64,000 bases of DNA from Clostridium thermarum (GCF_006351925.1 NZ_CP040924.1:1696001-1760000), one strand, 5' to 3'; positions 38,646 through 47,433 are shown, counted from the first letter of the stretch. The notes: generated by a model from the sequence alone, not told the origin. Made by a program: numbers and translations.

Positions 38646-38710
38646 GATATTTAAAAATAATAATTTATTATTGATTTTCTTTTTATATATGGTATAATAT
38701 AATTCGTCGA

Positions 38711-38786
38711 CTGGGTATGGCGCAGATGGTAGCGCGCTAGAATGGGGTTCTAGAGGTCGCAGGTTCAAATCCTGTTACCCAGACCA
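38711..38786 (+). tRNA. tRNA-Pro, anticodon GGG
   Basis: A complete 76-base cloverleaf with encoded CCA. Acceptor stem CTGGGTA/TACCCAG, D stem GCGC/GCGC, anticodon stem CTAGA/TCTAG with loop ATGGGGT (anticodon GGG, G37), T arm GCAGG-TTCAAAT-CCTGT. It reads CCC and CCU proline codons. A tyrosine recombinase remnant lies about 100 bases beyond its 3' end, suggesting it served as a prophage attachment site. Confidence 0.95.
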
Positions 38787-38789
38787 AAG

Positions 38790-38835
38790 AAGCTGTGAAA
38801 CATTGAAGAATCAGTGGTTCACAGCTTTTCTATTT
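38790..38835 (+). terminator. Terminator after tRNA-Pro
   Basis: AAGCTGTGAA pairs with TTCACAGCTT and is followed by TTCTATTTT. Confidence 0.7.
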
Positions 38836-38887
38836 TAGCGTAGGATGTCCAATGTATGTAATAAATTTTTAAATGAAAAGATGCCCT

Positions 38888-38995
38888 TCACAGGACACCT
38901 TTAAATAATTCGTTTAATTTTTGAGCGGCCTCCTTTTGTATATTTGGCAGCACGTGAGAATATGTATCTAGAGTAATGCTTATAGAACTGCGACC
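38888..38995 (-). pseudogene. Tyrosine recombinase (phage integrase) C-terminal fragment
   Basis: Reading the minus strand, 35 codons spell the end of a phage-type integrase: SSISITLDTYSHVLPNIQKE and then EAAQKLNELF before a TGA stop. The catalytic tyrosine (DTYSH) is present, and the GHSSI motif reads GRSSI. Everything upstream is missing, so the enzyme is dead. Its location beside the tRNA-Pro 3' end is the usual place for an integrase at an attachment site. Confidence 0.85.
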
Positions 38996-38999
38996 TTAA

Positions 39000-39253
39000 C
39001 AAACATAGCCACAATATAAGCAAGTATGTTTGCGTTGGATCTCCACAATACTCAAGGGGGTTAACCTTCCTATGTCTCACAGGATCAATGTCCCTAAATT
39101 CCTTCGTTCAACCTATCCATGAGGTGGAGGTCAGTTATGCTCCTAAACGGGATCAATGCCCTAATTGAAAAAACTTTATCTGACTGCTCCCAGCTTCATA
39201 TCTCAAAGAACTAAAATCTAAAAAGTTGTGAATAAATGTAAAGCCTTAAATTC
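39000..39253. other. Non-coding flank of the IS110-type remnant
   Basis: No intact gene. Two similar stretches, GGATCAATGTCCCTAA (39083-39098) and GGATCAATGCCCTAA (39150-39164), stand 67 bases apart. On the minus strand the codons directly after the transposase stop read EFKALH, as expected for continued transposase, so part of this stretch is decayed coding sequence and part probably the element's end region. Confidence 0.45.
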
Positions 39254-39660
39254 TCAATTTTTAGCTACCATCGGCATGATAGCTTTAAACAAAATAGAAC
39301 GCAGTTTTCGTCGACCACGTTTAGTTATGGAGGTTTGGCCTTTATGCTGGCCAGAATTGTTCTCCTTTAAATTAAGTCCCGTGAGTTTCTGAATTTGACG
39401 GGGGTGATCATAGTTGAATAGGTCACAAACTTCAGAAAGGAATCCCGCAACTGTTACTAAACCTAAGCCATTGATAGCAATCATTTGATGGGCACCAGGT
39501 ATCTTATGAACAATATCCTCTATTTTCAACATCAATCTCTTTAACCTGTCTGCCAATACCTCATAATTATCCACAAGGTATTTGAGTTCATATTCGGCCA
39601 TTTCCTGACCTTCTTTGAGTTCTACGGACATTTTTGCAGCTTCGTAGCTGACGCAGAAAT
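39254..39660 (-). pseudogene. IS110 family transposase, truncated C-terminal part
   Basis: The frame encodes the Transposase_20 (IS116/IS110/IS902) domain: IPGAHQMIAINGLGLVTVAG, the LTGLNLKENNSGQHKGQ segment and ITKRGRRKLRSILF. The N-terminal DEDD catalytic domain is missing; the reading frame meets the phage terminase fragment at about 39660. At the 3' end a TGA follows VAKN, but the next codons (EFKALH) still look like transposase. An internal ATG at 39631 gives a 125-codon ORF that is unlikely to be functional. Confidence 0.85.
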
Positions 39661-39661
39661 T

Positions 39662-39862
39662 GTGCTAAATGATATGCTTTTACAGTTTAATGAAAAGTGC
39701 GTTAACACCTTTAAAGAGTTCTTCTCTTACATCTGGGATGAGAAAGCCATCCGACGAGGGGAAGATAAACCGGTTAAGGTTATGGACCATGCTATGGATG
39801 CTATGAGGTATTTTGTTAATACTATTTTATACAGAAACGCAGGTGTTTCAGTCCTAAAGTAA
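39662..39862 (+). pseudogene. Phage terminase large subunit, C-terminal fragment
   Basis: About 60 residues match the nuclease-domain end of large terminases: TFKEFFSYIWDEKAIRRGED, then KPVKVMDHAMDAMRYFVN. The DHAMDAMRY aspartates belong to the metal-binding nuclease site. The ATPase domain and most of the nuclease are gone, replaced at the 5' side by the IS110-type remnant. The portal gene follows seven bases later, the normal phage order. Confidence 0.88.
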
Positions 39863-39869
39863 AGGAGGT

Positions 39870-41160
39870 ATGGGGGTGTTTATATTTAAAAATAACACTA
39901 ACATGATGTTTATGCAGGATATTATATTGCTTGAAATTAGAGAATTTAACTCCAGTGACAAAAGAAAACTGATGATTACTGGACAGAAGTATTATGATGT
40001 TGAAAATGATATACTTGACAGAAAGATAGTCAGATATACTGATAGAGGCTATGAAGAAGATAAGTGCAAAGCCAATAATAAATTAGTCCATGCCTTCATG
40101 AAAAATTTAGTTGATGAAAAAGTAGGGTATTTATTATCTAAGCCTTTTTCATTAGATGGAGAGAATAAAGACTATATCCAGAAAATTAAAACTATCTTAG
40201 GGAAGAACCTGCAGTATGAAATATCTAAGATGGGAAATGAAGTAAGCAATAAAGGTATTGGATATTGGTATATTTATATTGATGAAGCAGGTAATTTTAA
40301 ATACATGAAGATGCCGGCAGAACAGTGCATACCTATTTGGAAAGATAACAGCACACGGAGCTGCAGGCAATGATAAGGTATTATGTTCAAATTGAGTATG
40401 AAGGCAAGAAAAAGAAAGAAGTTACTAAGGTTGAATATTACACAGAAGATACCGTTGAATACTTTGTACTGAATGATAATAAGCTTATATATGACATAGA
40501 AGTGGAACCTGTAAGTGGGCCGGTACCTCATTATAAAAAAGGTGAGGAGGCTAGGAGCTGGGGAAGGGTTCCTTTCGTTGCTTTTAAGAACAATGATTCA
40601 GAGTATCCGGATATAAAGTTTGTTCAGTCTCTCATTGATGACTATGACAAAAGACGGTCTGATATATCGCTGCTAAGCTCCACCTTGAGCAAATTAAGAG
40701 AGACATTAAAGAGTTTGGACAATCAGTTAATATGGATCTTGATAAGATGGGATCAGCTCCATCCGGAATTGCTCTAAAGTTCCTTTACTCCGGATTAGAT
40801 TTAAAGTGTAATAAGCTGGAGATTGAGTTTAAAAATTCATGGGAACAGTTACTATACTTTGTAAATATCTATCTAGCTGAAACAGGTCAAGGCAATTACA
40901 GCAATGAAGAAGTTGAGATAGTATTCAATAGAGACATTGCCATTAATGAAACTGAGACCATTAGCAATTGCACAAACTCAAAAGATGTTATCAGTGATGA
41001 AACAATAATTGCTAATCATCCCTGGGTTAAGGATCCAGAGCAAGAGCTTGAGAGATTAGTTAAGCAGAAGGAAGAAACCCTGAAAAAGCATCAGGAAGCT
41101 TTTGGAATGAATATAGAGCAGCAGGCCTCCGGCGGAGATGATGAAGTAGATGAGGAATAA
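39870..41160 (+). pseudogene. Phage portal protein (SPP1 gp6-like), frameshifted with internal deletion
   Basis: Three overlapping frames add up to one SPP1-type portal protein. The first (to 40373) has the N-terminal wing; the frame shifts near 40350, after CIPIWKDN. The second (ending 40777) contains GRVPFVAFKNNDSEYPDIKF and LIDDYDKRRSDI. Near 40660-40680 sequence is lost and the frame changes again, resuming as DIKEFGQSVNMDLDKMGSAP in the third frame, which runs to 41160. The portal forms the dodecameric DNA entry ring of the capsid; this copy cannot be made whole. Confidence 0.85.
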
Positions 41161-42900
41161 GTACTGGGGAGAACGTGCACGTCAGCGTATGGACGATTAT
41201 CACAAGGATTCTGATAGGGTAATAGGAAAGATACTGGAGTCATATCAAGCCGCTATAGAAGAAATTAATGCGGCAATGCAGAAAATATTAAATACATACT
41301 CAAAAGATGCTAAATTGAGTATGGAAGAAGCAAAAAAGTATCTCACTATTGGGGAAAAGAAAGAATTTATCGACAATCTTAAAACAACAATAGCCTATGT
41401 TCCGGATGAAGAGCTAAAAAGAGAAATGTTAAGACAGATAAATGCACCGGCTTATCGTGCCAGACTTACTAAGCTGCAGGCTATTAAGGAGAAGCTTAAT
41501 GTTGAATGTAAAAAGCTAGCTGATATTCAGGTGAGAAACATAGAAAAGGGACTAATGAATACAGCTAAAACTGCATATTACAGGACAATGTTTGATATGC
41601 AGCAGATGACAGGGTATGGATTCAGTTTTGCGGAGATATCGGTGAAACAAGTTGAGGAGATATTGAAAAATAAGTGGAGTCGTAAGCATTTCAGTAAGAG
41701 AATATGGGGAAATACAGAGAAGCTTTCTTCTGAACTAGAACATGTACTAACTAAGGGCTTCATGAATGGTGCCAGTGTTCAGCGTATGACCAAGGATATT
41801 GCTGACAAAATGCAGGTAGGAGAGTTTGCTGCTGCAAGACTTATCAGAACTGAGACAACATATGTAGCCAACTCAGCAGAACTTGAAGCTTATAAAGAAG
41901 CGGGCGTTGAGAAATTTCAATTTCTGGCTACGTTAGATTTAAGGACATCAGATATATGCCGAGAACATGATGGGAAAATATATGACCTTAAAGAAGCATA
42001 AATAGGGAAGAACGTTCCTCCACTACATGCTAATTGTAGAAGTACAACATTAGAGGTATTTGATGATGATGATCTCGAGGAGATCAAGAGGAGCTCAAGA
42101 GGAGAGCTAAGGATCCAGTGACAGGAGAAAGCAAAACGGTTCCTGCGAATATGACCTATAAGGAATGGTATGAAGAGAATGTTGCGAATAATCCTAGAGC
42201 GTTAACTGAGGAAAAGAAGATTAAGAATAAGGCGTCAGATAAGAATGAGCTTAAAAAATACAGAAGTATACTGGGTGATGAAGTACCTAAACACATTGAT
42301 GACTTCCAGGAATTAAAGTATAATAATACTGAGAAATGGAATGTTATAAAGTGTAACTATAGAAAAATTAACGCCTATAATAAAATTGTTATTAATGAGC
42401 CGACAATCACAAAGGACTTGCAAGATATAGCTAAGACTTCTGGATATGAATTGGTTGGACTTGATTTTAGACTAAAAAGCAAAGATTCTTACCTCAGAAA
42501 GGTAAATACAGATAGTAACAATAGTTTGGATGTAAAGATTATTGATGAGACCATTGCAGGTACAAATGATGTAATAAGATATACATACCAAGCTCCACAT
42601 GAGGAACTGGTTGACAAATACTTTGAGATTAATAAGCTTTTATCTGAAAAAGGTTATGAGTAAGTCAAGGTGAAGAATACTTGGTTAATAAAAAGTAATC
42701 CATATAAAGGCATAAACTGTATTTATACATCTCCAGCGAGTCAAAAGTTTGAAATTCAATATCATACTCCTGAGAGTTTTGAATTAAAGAATGGCGAATT
42801 ACACGGTTTGTATGAAAAATGGAGAGTATTAAAGGATAAAGCATCTGTAGAAGCCATTGAGCTATCCAAGAGAATGACTGAACTTTCCAGTAAATTATAA
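41150..42900 (+). pseudogene. MuF-type head morphogenesis protein with RelA/SpoT-like toxin domain, broken
   Basis: The first 284 codons are an SPP1 gp7/Mu gpF minor head protein (RTETTYVANSAELEAYKEAG, LDLRTSDICREHDGKIYD). An in-frame TAA (41999-42001) interrupts before the expected VPPLHANCRSTTLEVF; a frameshift in the repeat-rich 42080-42100 stretch then moves the frame to EELKRRAKDPVTGES. The C-terminal part carries alarmone-synthetase-like motifs: RLKSKDSYLRKV, NDVIRYTY and, after a second in-frame TAA (42661-42663), NPYKGIN and FEIQYHTPESF. MuF proteins with C-terminal toxins are known from temperate phages. Three lesions make it inactive. Confidence 0.8.
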
Positions 42901-42934
42901 TATCCAGCAAAAATAGAAGAAGTGAGGTGAGAGT

Positions 42935-43165
42935 ATGGAATATTATTATATACAAGATATAAATAAAGTGGGGAAGATAAATAATTTTGTCCCATATCTC
43001 TATGACGTAGAAAAGGGCTGGGTTGTTGATAATAATAACATTCTAATGGATAGGATTATGGGATATGATGGGGAGTTAATTGGTAACAGCTCAGAGCTAT
43101 TCAATATTGAGGAGATATCTGAGGAAGAAGCTGATTTAAAAATAAAAAAACTTTATAACAAATAA
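42935..43165 (+). CDS. Small phage protein, candidate immunity protein of the MuF toxin
   Basis: A 76-residue, tyrosine- and acid-rich protein (MEYYYIQDINKVGKINNFVP, with a C-terminal SEEEADLKIKK) with no recognised domain, signal or metal motif. It has a good GTGAGGTGAG site and an intact frame while the preceding gene is broken. Immunity genes of polymorphic toxins lie directly downstream of the toxin gene, which is this position (34 bases). The role is inference from context only. A terminator with GCACTTACTA arms begins on its stop codon. Confidence 0.6.
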   Translation: MEYYYIQDINKVGKINNFVPYLYDVEKGWVVDNNNILMDRIMGYDGELIGNSSELFNIEEISEEEADLKIKKLYNK

Positions 43166-43198
43166 AGCACTTACTAAGTAAAGATAGTAAGTGCTTTT
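43164..43198 (+). terminator. Terminator with AAAGCACTTACTA arms
   Basis: A perfect 13-bp stem around an 8-base loop, ending in CTTTTG. The arms resemble those of the next terminator at 43391. Confidence 0.75.
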
Positions 43199-43215
43199 GT
43201 CTTGAGGTGAAGTTT

Positions 43216-43389
43216 ATGGAGCTATATTTGAAATGTACTTGTGGAAATGATGACAGAGTAAAGCTTAAGAAAACCAACTTCCAGGATGATATAAATAAAT
43301 CCGCAAAATTTAAAATATTCTGTTCAGATGGATACGTACATATGGTGTGTTGCAGTTGTAATAGGAAAATTGAAATATATAATGATTAA
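43216..43389 (+). CDS. Small cysteine-rich phage protein
   Basis: A 57-residue protein with five or six cysteines arranged as CTC near the N-terminus and CCSC near the C-terminus, suggesting a small zinc-ribbon-like fold. ATG 43216 follows GAGGTGAAG; the in-frame upstream start at 43207 lies on that site. Not recognised as a named family. It sits between two similar terminators, so it is a single-gene unit unless read through. Confidence 0.5.
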   Translation: MELYLKCTCGNDDRVKLKKTNFQDDINKSAKFKIFCSDGYVHMVCCSCNRKIEIYND

Positions 43390-43390
43390 T

Positions 43391-43422
43391 AAGCACTTAA
43401 TTTATCTTAGGTGCTTTTTTAA
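43391..43422 (+). terminator. Terminator with AAGCACTTAA arms
   Basis: The stem AAGCACTTAA/TTAGGTGCTT is followed by TTTT. It begins two bases after the previous stop codon. Confidence 0.7.
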
Positions 43423-43445
43423 TTTCTGAAAGTGAGGTGAAAAAG

Positions 43446-43736
43446 TTGGAAGAAAAGAAGATTGCATTAAACAGCTTTGTTGCGACTATAGAGATTGAAG
43501 GAACTGAAAAGATTAAGCAGGAATTAAAAGACATTGAATATAGTTTGGACAGAATTCTTGAGAAGTTTGAAAAAGTAGCTGCAGTTGAAAGGCAAGTTCA
43601 AGTACAGCCAAGAGAAATTAATATTTTATTGGATGGCACAATTATTTCTACGAGTTGTACAAAAAAAGAAAAAGATAGGGCCAGATCACAGGAAGAAAAT
43701 ATTGATGTAACAATACTGTATCCTAACCAAGAGTAA
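43446..43736 (+). CDS. Hypothetical phage protein with coiled-coil tendency
   Basis: A 96-residue protein not recognised as a named family. The N-terminal ALNSFVATIEIEGTEKIKQE and the following charged stretch (about 25-50) could form a coiled coil. TTG 43446 has GTGAGGTG six bases upstream; a GTG at 43437 overlaps that site. Last gene on the plus strand of the phage remnant; it overlaps the convergent gene on the opposite strand by 14 bases. Confidence 0.5.
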   Translation: MEEKKIALNSFVATIEIEGTEKIKQELKDIEYSLDRILEKFEKVAAVERQVQVQPREINILLDGTIISTSCTKKEKDRARSQEENIDVTILYPNQE

Positions 43737-44019
43737 AACCAATTCTTTTAGCAGTTTGATTGGGATTTTCCTTTGCAACAGCTATTAATGCAAAGTTTAT
43801 TTGATTAATATGCTGAATTATTTGAATAGTAGCTCCTGAGTATGTACCACTAAAATAAATTAATGGTTTCTCAGTGTTGGCAGCTATTGCAGTAGGCCTT
43901 ATGGTAAGTGAGTTAATAATTATAGCAACTTCTAAGTCGTCGCTTAGTTTAGATTCAAACATTTTTATTGAATTTACAATTGAATCTTTTATAGAAACTG
44001 CATCCAAAAAGTCTAACAT
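43723..44019 (-). CDS. Hypothetical protein
   Basis: A 98-residue protein with alternating hydrophobic stretches (VAIIINSLTI, FALIAVAKE) that suggest a small alpha/beta fold; no domain recognised. ATG 44019 follows AAGGGGGTG on the minus strand, a strong site that argues it is or was expressed. It is the only gene on this strand at the right edge of the phage remnant and may be a phage or host accessory gene. Confidence 0.5.
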   Translation of the reverse strand: MLDFLDAVSIKDSIVNSIKMFESKLSDDLEVAIIINSLTIRPTAIAANTEKPLIYFSGTYSGATIQIIQHINQINFALIAVAKENPNQTAKRIGFTLG

Positions 44020-44103
44020 GATAAAATACACCCCCTTTCAACAAAATTTTACCATATTGGGGGACAAATTGTATAAAAGTCTTAGAAATAAGGCTTTTTT
44101 TAT

Positions 44104-44156
44104 TTGTGTAACAAAGTAAACCACTTGCTTAGCAAGTGGTTTACTTTGTTACACAA
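44104..44156. repeat. Perfect 25-bp inverted repeat (hairpin)
   Basis: Arms 44104-44128 and 44132-44156 are exactly complementary over 25 bases with a TTA loop. There is no T-run on the right; on the left the flanking AAGGCTTTTTTTA could serve a minus-strand reading. This is unusually long and perfect for a simple terminator. Confidence 0.85.
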
Positions 44157-44165
44157 TAAGGCTGA

Positions 44166-44192
44166 GCATTAGCGATTTTTAATCGCTAATGC
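44166..44192. repeat. Second inverted repeat GCATTAGCGAT
   Basis: GCATTAGCGAT pairs with ATCGCTAATGC around a 5-base loop, only nine bases after the 25-bp hairpin. It marks the junction with the ATPase gene fragment that begins at 44210. Confidence 0.75.
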
Positions 44193-44209
44193 GACAGCCC
44201 GGACAGCCT

Positions 44210-44386
44210 CATGATATAAATTTTGCAGCAAAATATTCTGATAGAATTTGTGCCATGAAGGATGGAAAGGTTGCTGCTTATTAAACAGTAGAAGAGGTTA
44301 TGAAAGCAGATATTTTAACAGATATTTTTGAAACAAAGATTAAAATTATAAACGGATCTTACGGACCGGTAGCAATATACTTGTAA
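44210..44386 (+). pseudogene. Iron/siderophore ABC transporter ATPase, C-terminal fragment
   Basis: The frame reads HDINFAAKYSDRICAMKDGK, a stop TAA (44282-44284) where glycine is expected, then TVEEVMKADILTDIFETKIK and GPVAIYL. HD is the end of the ATPase H-loop, and the rest is the characteristic C-terminus of FecE/CeuD-type siderophore importers. Walker motifs and all upstream sequence are missing. No permease or binding-protein gene is nearby, so this is a relic of a lost locus. Confidence 0.8.
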
Positions 44387-44441
44387 TAGCTTTAGTGGGC
44401 GGTGTCAAATGTACCACTTATTATTAGTTTTTTATAAAGAG

Positions 44442-44472
44442 CTTGTAGTCATGAAGATTACAGGTTTTTTAA
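44442..44472 (+). terminator. Terminator in the intergenic region before tal
   Basis: CTTGTAGTC pairs with GATTACAGG (two G-U pairs) and is followed by TTTTTT. Nothing else but the tal promoter is seen between 44387 and 44627. Confidence 0.65.
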
Positions 44473-44524
44473 TTTCATATAAGAAAAGGTATACATAAAA
44501 TCGTATAAAGTATAGTTATGTGTA

Positions 44525-44553
44525 TTGACTAACCTATCAATGGGAAGTATAAT
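44525..44553 (+). promoter_or_regulatory. Sigma-A promoter of tal-tkt
   Basis: TTGACT (44525-44530), a 17-base spacer and a perfect TATAAT (44548-44553), 75 bases before tal. Confidence 0.75.
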
Positions 44554-44627
44554 TAACTTATTAAAGTAATTTTAAAAACATATTTAAAAAGAGCTTCATA
44601 AAAATTATTAAAAAAGGAGAGATAAAA

Positions 44628-45275
44628 ATGAAGTTTTTTCTCGACACTGCAAATGTAGACCATATTAGAGAGGCAAACAGAATGGGGGTTATTTGTGGAG
44701 TTACAACTAATCCATCACTAATTGCAAAGGAAGGCAGAGACTTTAACGAAGTTATAAAGGAAATAACCGAGATAGTTGATGGACCAATAAGCGGCGAAGT
44801 TGTCAGTGAAGATGCAGAGGGTATGATAAAAGAAGGTAGAGAAATTGCTGCAATTCATAAAAATATGATAGTTAAGATCCCAATGACTGCAGAAGGACTA
44901 GCTGCAACAAAGGTTTTAGCCAGCGAAGGTATCAAAACAAATGTAACATTAGTTTTTACAGCAACACAAGCTTTACTGGCTGCAAATGCAGGAGCGACTT
45001 ATGTAAGCCCATTTTTAGGAAGATTGGATGACATATCAATGGATGGAATGCAGTTAGTAAGAGACATTGCTGAAATCTTCAATATTCACGGCATAGATAC
45101 TCAGATAATAGCAGCCAGCGTAAGACATCCTATACATGTTATACAGGCAGCTCAGGCAGGTGCAGATATAGCTACAGTTCCTTATTCTGTAATTATGCAG
45201 ATGTTAAAGCACCCATTAACAGACCAGGGCTTAGAAAAATTCAAAGCTGACTGGAATAAAGCTTTTGGAAAGTAG
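44628..45275 (+). CDS. tal: Transaldolase (short TalC/FSA-like type)
   Basis: A 215-residue TIM-barrel aldolase of the small transaldolase subfamily. It starts [20 protein letters not shown]; the Schiff-base lysine is in VKIPMTAEG and the [19 protein letters not shown] stretch is typical. The enzyme moves a dihydroxyacetone unit between sugar phosphates in the non-oxidative pentose phosphate pathway; some close relatives are fructose-6-phosphate aldolases. It is 12 bases upstream of transketolase, its pathway partner, which favours transaldolase. RBS AAAAAAGGAGAG. Confidence 0.93.
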   Translation: MKFFLDTANVDHIREANRMGVICGVTTNPSLIAKEGRDFNEVIKEITEIVDGPISGEVVSEDAEGMIKEGREIAAIHKNMIVKIPMTAEGLAATKVLASEGIKTNVTLVFTATQALLAANAGATYVSPFLGRLDDISMDGMQLVRDIAEIFNIHGIDTQIIAASVRHPIHVIQAAQAGADIATVPYSVIMQMLKHPLTDQGLEKFKADWNKAFGK

Positions 45276-45287
45276 GAGACAAAAACC

Positions 45288-47303
45288 ATGAGTAGAGAAT
45301 TAGATAAATTGTGTATAAATGCCATAAGAGTTCTTTCAGCTGATGCCATCGAAAAGTCAAAATCCGGGCATCCGGGCTTACCTTTAGGGGCAGCTAGCAT
45401 GGCTTTTACACTATGGACAAAGATGAATCACAATGGAAAAAATCCGAACTGGGACAACAGAGACAGATTTATACTATCAGCAGGACATGGTTCCATGCTT
45501 GAATATTCCTTATTACACTTATTTGGATATGGTATAACTATAGATGACATTAAAAACTTTAGACAACTTGGAAGCTTAACTCCAGGACATCCTGAATACG
45601 GTCACACAAAGGGTGTAGAAATCACTACAGGTCCACTTGGACAAGGTATTTGTAATGCTGTAGGTATGGCCATTGCAGAAGCTCACCTTGCAGAAAAGTT
45701 TAATAAGCCTAACTTTAACGTAGTTGATCATTACACCTATGCCATAGTAGGTGATGGTTGTCTTATGGAAGGAATTTCAGGAGAGGCCTCATCCTTAGCT
45801 GGTACTTTAGGACTAGGAAAACTTATTGTATTATACGATTCAAATAACATATCAATTGAGGGAAATACAGACATTGCCTTTAGAGAAGATGTTGCCAAGA
45901 GATATGAAGCCTATGGCTGGCAGGTATTAAAGGTTGATGATGGTAATGACTTAGAAGCAATTGACAAGGCTATTGAAGCAGCAAAAGCAGAGAAATCAAA
46001 ACCATCTATTATAATAGTTAAGAATCTAATAGGCTATGGTTGTCCTGCAAAGCAAGGAAAGGCATCAGCCCATGGTGAACCACTGGGAACAGAAAACGTT
46101 CTTGCAATGAAGGAAAATATAGGCTGGAAGACAGAGCCTGCCTTCTTTGTACCTGATGAAGTATATTCAAATATGAATAACTACATAGAAAAGGGTATTG
46201 AAAAAGAAGTTGCTTGGAATGAATTGTTTAAAGCATATTCTGAAGCATATCCTGAATTAGCTAAAGAGTATAATGAATGGATGAATGGTGAAGTAGATAA
46301 AGAAGCCTTACTAAACAATGAAGAGTTTTGGAGCTTTGATAAAGAAATGGCCACAAGAGATTCTTCAGGAGTTATTATAAATAGATTGGCAAAATTAATT
46401 CCTAACTTCATTGGAGGTTCAGCTGACTTAGCACCTTCAAATAAAACCTATATGAACGGCAAGGGTGATTTCTCAGCAGAGGATAGAAGTGGACAAAACC
46501 TTCATTTCGGTGTTAGAGAACATGCTATGGCAGCAATTGCTAATGGAATGTGTGCTCACGGAGGACTAAAGGTATTCTGTGCAACCTTCTTCGTATTCAG
46601 TGATTATATGAAGGGAGCTATGAGATTATCTTCACTTATGAACCTTCCTGTTGCATATGTATTGACCCATGACAGTATTGGAGTAGGGGAAGATGGACCA
46701 ACTCATCAGCCTATAGAGCAGTTAGCAGCCCTAAGAAGTATGCCAAACATGACTGTTTACAGACCGGCAGATTCAAAGGAAACAGCTGCAGCTTGGTATT
46801 ATGCTGTAACAAATGGAACAACACCAACTTCCTTGGTATTAACAAGACAAAAGCTTCCGCTGTATGAGGGTTGTGCAAAGAGAGCCTTAAAGGGCGGATA
46901 TATTCTTAAGGACTCTAAGAAAGAAACTCCGGATGTGTTATTAATGGCATCAGGTTCAGAGGTAGAACTGATATATAAGGCAGCTGAAGAGCTGGAAGCA
47001 AAGGGTATAGATGCCAGAGTTATAAGTATTCCAAGCTTTGAAGTGTTCGAAGCTCAAGATGAAGCTTACAAGGAATCTGTACTCCCTAGAAATATCAGAG
47101 CAAGAGTTGCAGTAGAAGCCTTATCTTCCTTCGGATGGCACAAGTATATAGGTATTGATGGAGAAATAATTTCCTTAGATACTTTTGGAGCTTCAGGAAA
47201 GGCAGAAGTGTTATTTGAAAAATTTGGATTTACTGTTGAAAACGTTGTTGAAAAGGCAATAGCTGTAGTAAACAAAGGAATAAAGGTTATATATAATCAG
47301 TAA
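45288..47303 (+). CDS. tkt: Transketolase
   Basis: A 671-residue thiamine-diphosphate enzyme of the pentose phosphate pathway. The ThDP motif begins [18 protein letters not shown] and ends with [24 protein letters not shown] and the pyrimidine-domain GVREHAM and [16 protein letters not shown] segments are intact. Length is that of full transketolases rather than the split clostridial form. Co-transcribed with tal, it lets pentoses feed into glycolysis, fitting the sugar genes downstream. RBS: AGTAGGAGACAAAA. Confidence 0.97.
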   Translation: MSRELDKLCINAIRVLSADAIEKSKSGHPGLPLGAASMAFTLWTKMNHNGKNPNWDNRDRFILSAGHGSMLEYSLLHLFGYGITIDDIKNFRQLGSLTPGHPEYGHTKGVEITTGPLGQGICNAVGMAIAEAHLAEKFNKPNFNVVDHYTYAIVGDGCLMEGISGEASSLAGTLGLGKLIVLYDSNNISIEGNTDIAFREDVAKRYEAYGWQVLKVDDGNDLEAIDKAIEAAKAEKSKPSIIIVKNLIGYGCPAKQGKASAHGEPLGTENVLAMKENIGWKTEPAFFVPDEVYSNMNNYIEKGIEKEVAWNELFKAYSEAYPELAKEYNEWMNGEVDKEALLNNEEFWSFDKEMATRDSSGVIINRLAKLIPNFIGGSADLAPSNKTYMNGKGDFSAEDRSGQNLHFGVREHAMAAIANGMCAHGGLKVFCATFFVFSDYMKGAMRLSSLMNLPVAYVLTHDSIGVGEDGPTHQPIEQLAALRSMPNMTVYRPADSKETAAAWYYAVTNGTTPTSLVLTRQKLPLYEGCAKRALKGGYILKDSKKETPDVLLMASGSEVELIYKAAEELEAKGIDARVISIPSFEVFEAQDEAYKESVLPRNIRARVAVEALSSFGWHKYIGIDGEIISLDTFGASGKAEVLFEKFGFTVENVVEKAIAVVNKGIKVIYNQ

Positions 47304-47355
47304 ATCTATGTATAGATAAAACCCAAAATTTAATTTTGGCATTAGAATTAATTGA

Positions 47356-47382
47356 CAGTGGACAAATGTCAATTGTCCACTG
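47356..47382. repeat. Intergenic hairpin CAGTGGACAA
   Basis: CAGTGGACAA (47356-47365) pairs exactly with TTGTCCACTG (47373-47382) around a 7-base loop. It lacks a T-run and resembles short palindromic intergenic repeats rather than a terminator. Confidence 0.6.
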
Positions 47383-47433
47383 CTAATTATAAGTCTTGGC
47401 TGTATATCTTTAAAAGAAGAAAGGACAGATAGC

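Noticed and set aside
43874..44119. 81-codon plus-strand ORF opposite the gene at 43723-44019
   Set aside because: No ribosome binding site or family features; the minus-strand gene has AAGGGGGTG at good spacing.
38711..44627. Search for a duplicated tRNA-Pro 3' end as the right attachment site
   Set aside because: No copy of the T-arm or acceptor sequence was found by eye to the right of the remnant, so no att pair is annotated.
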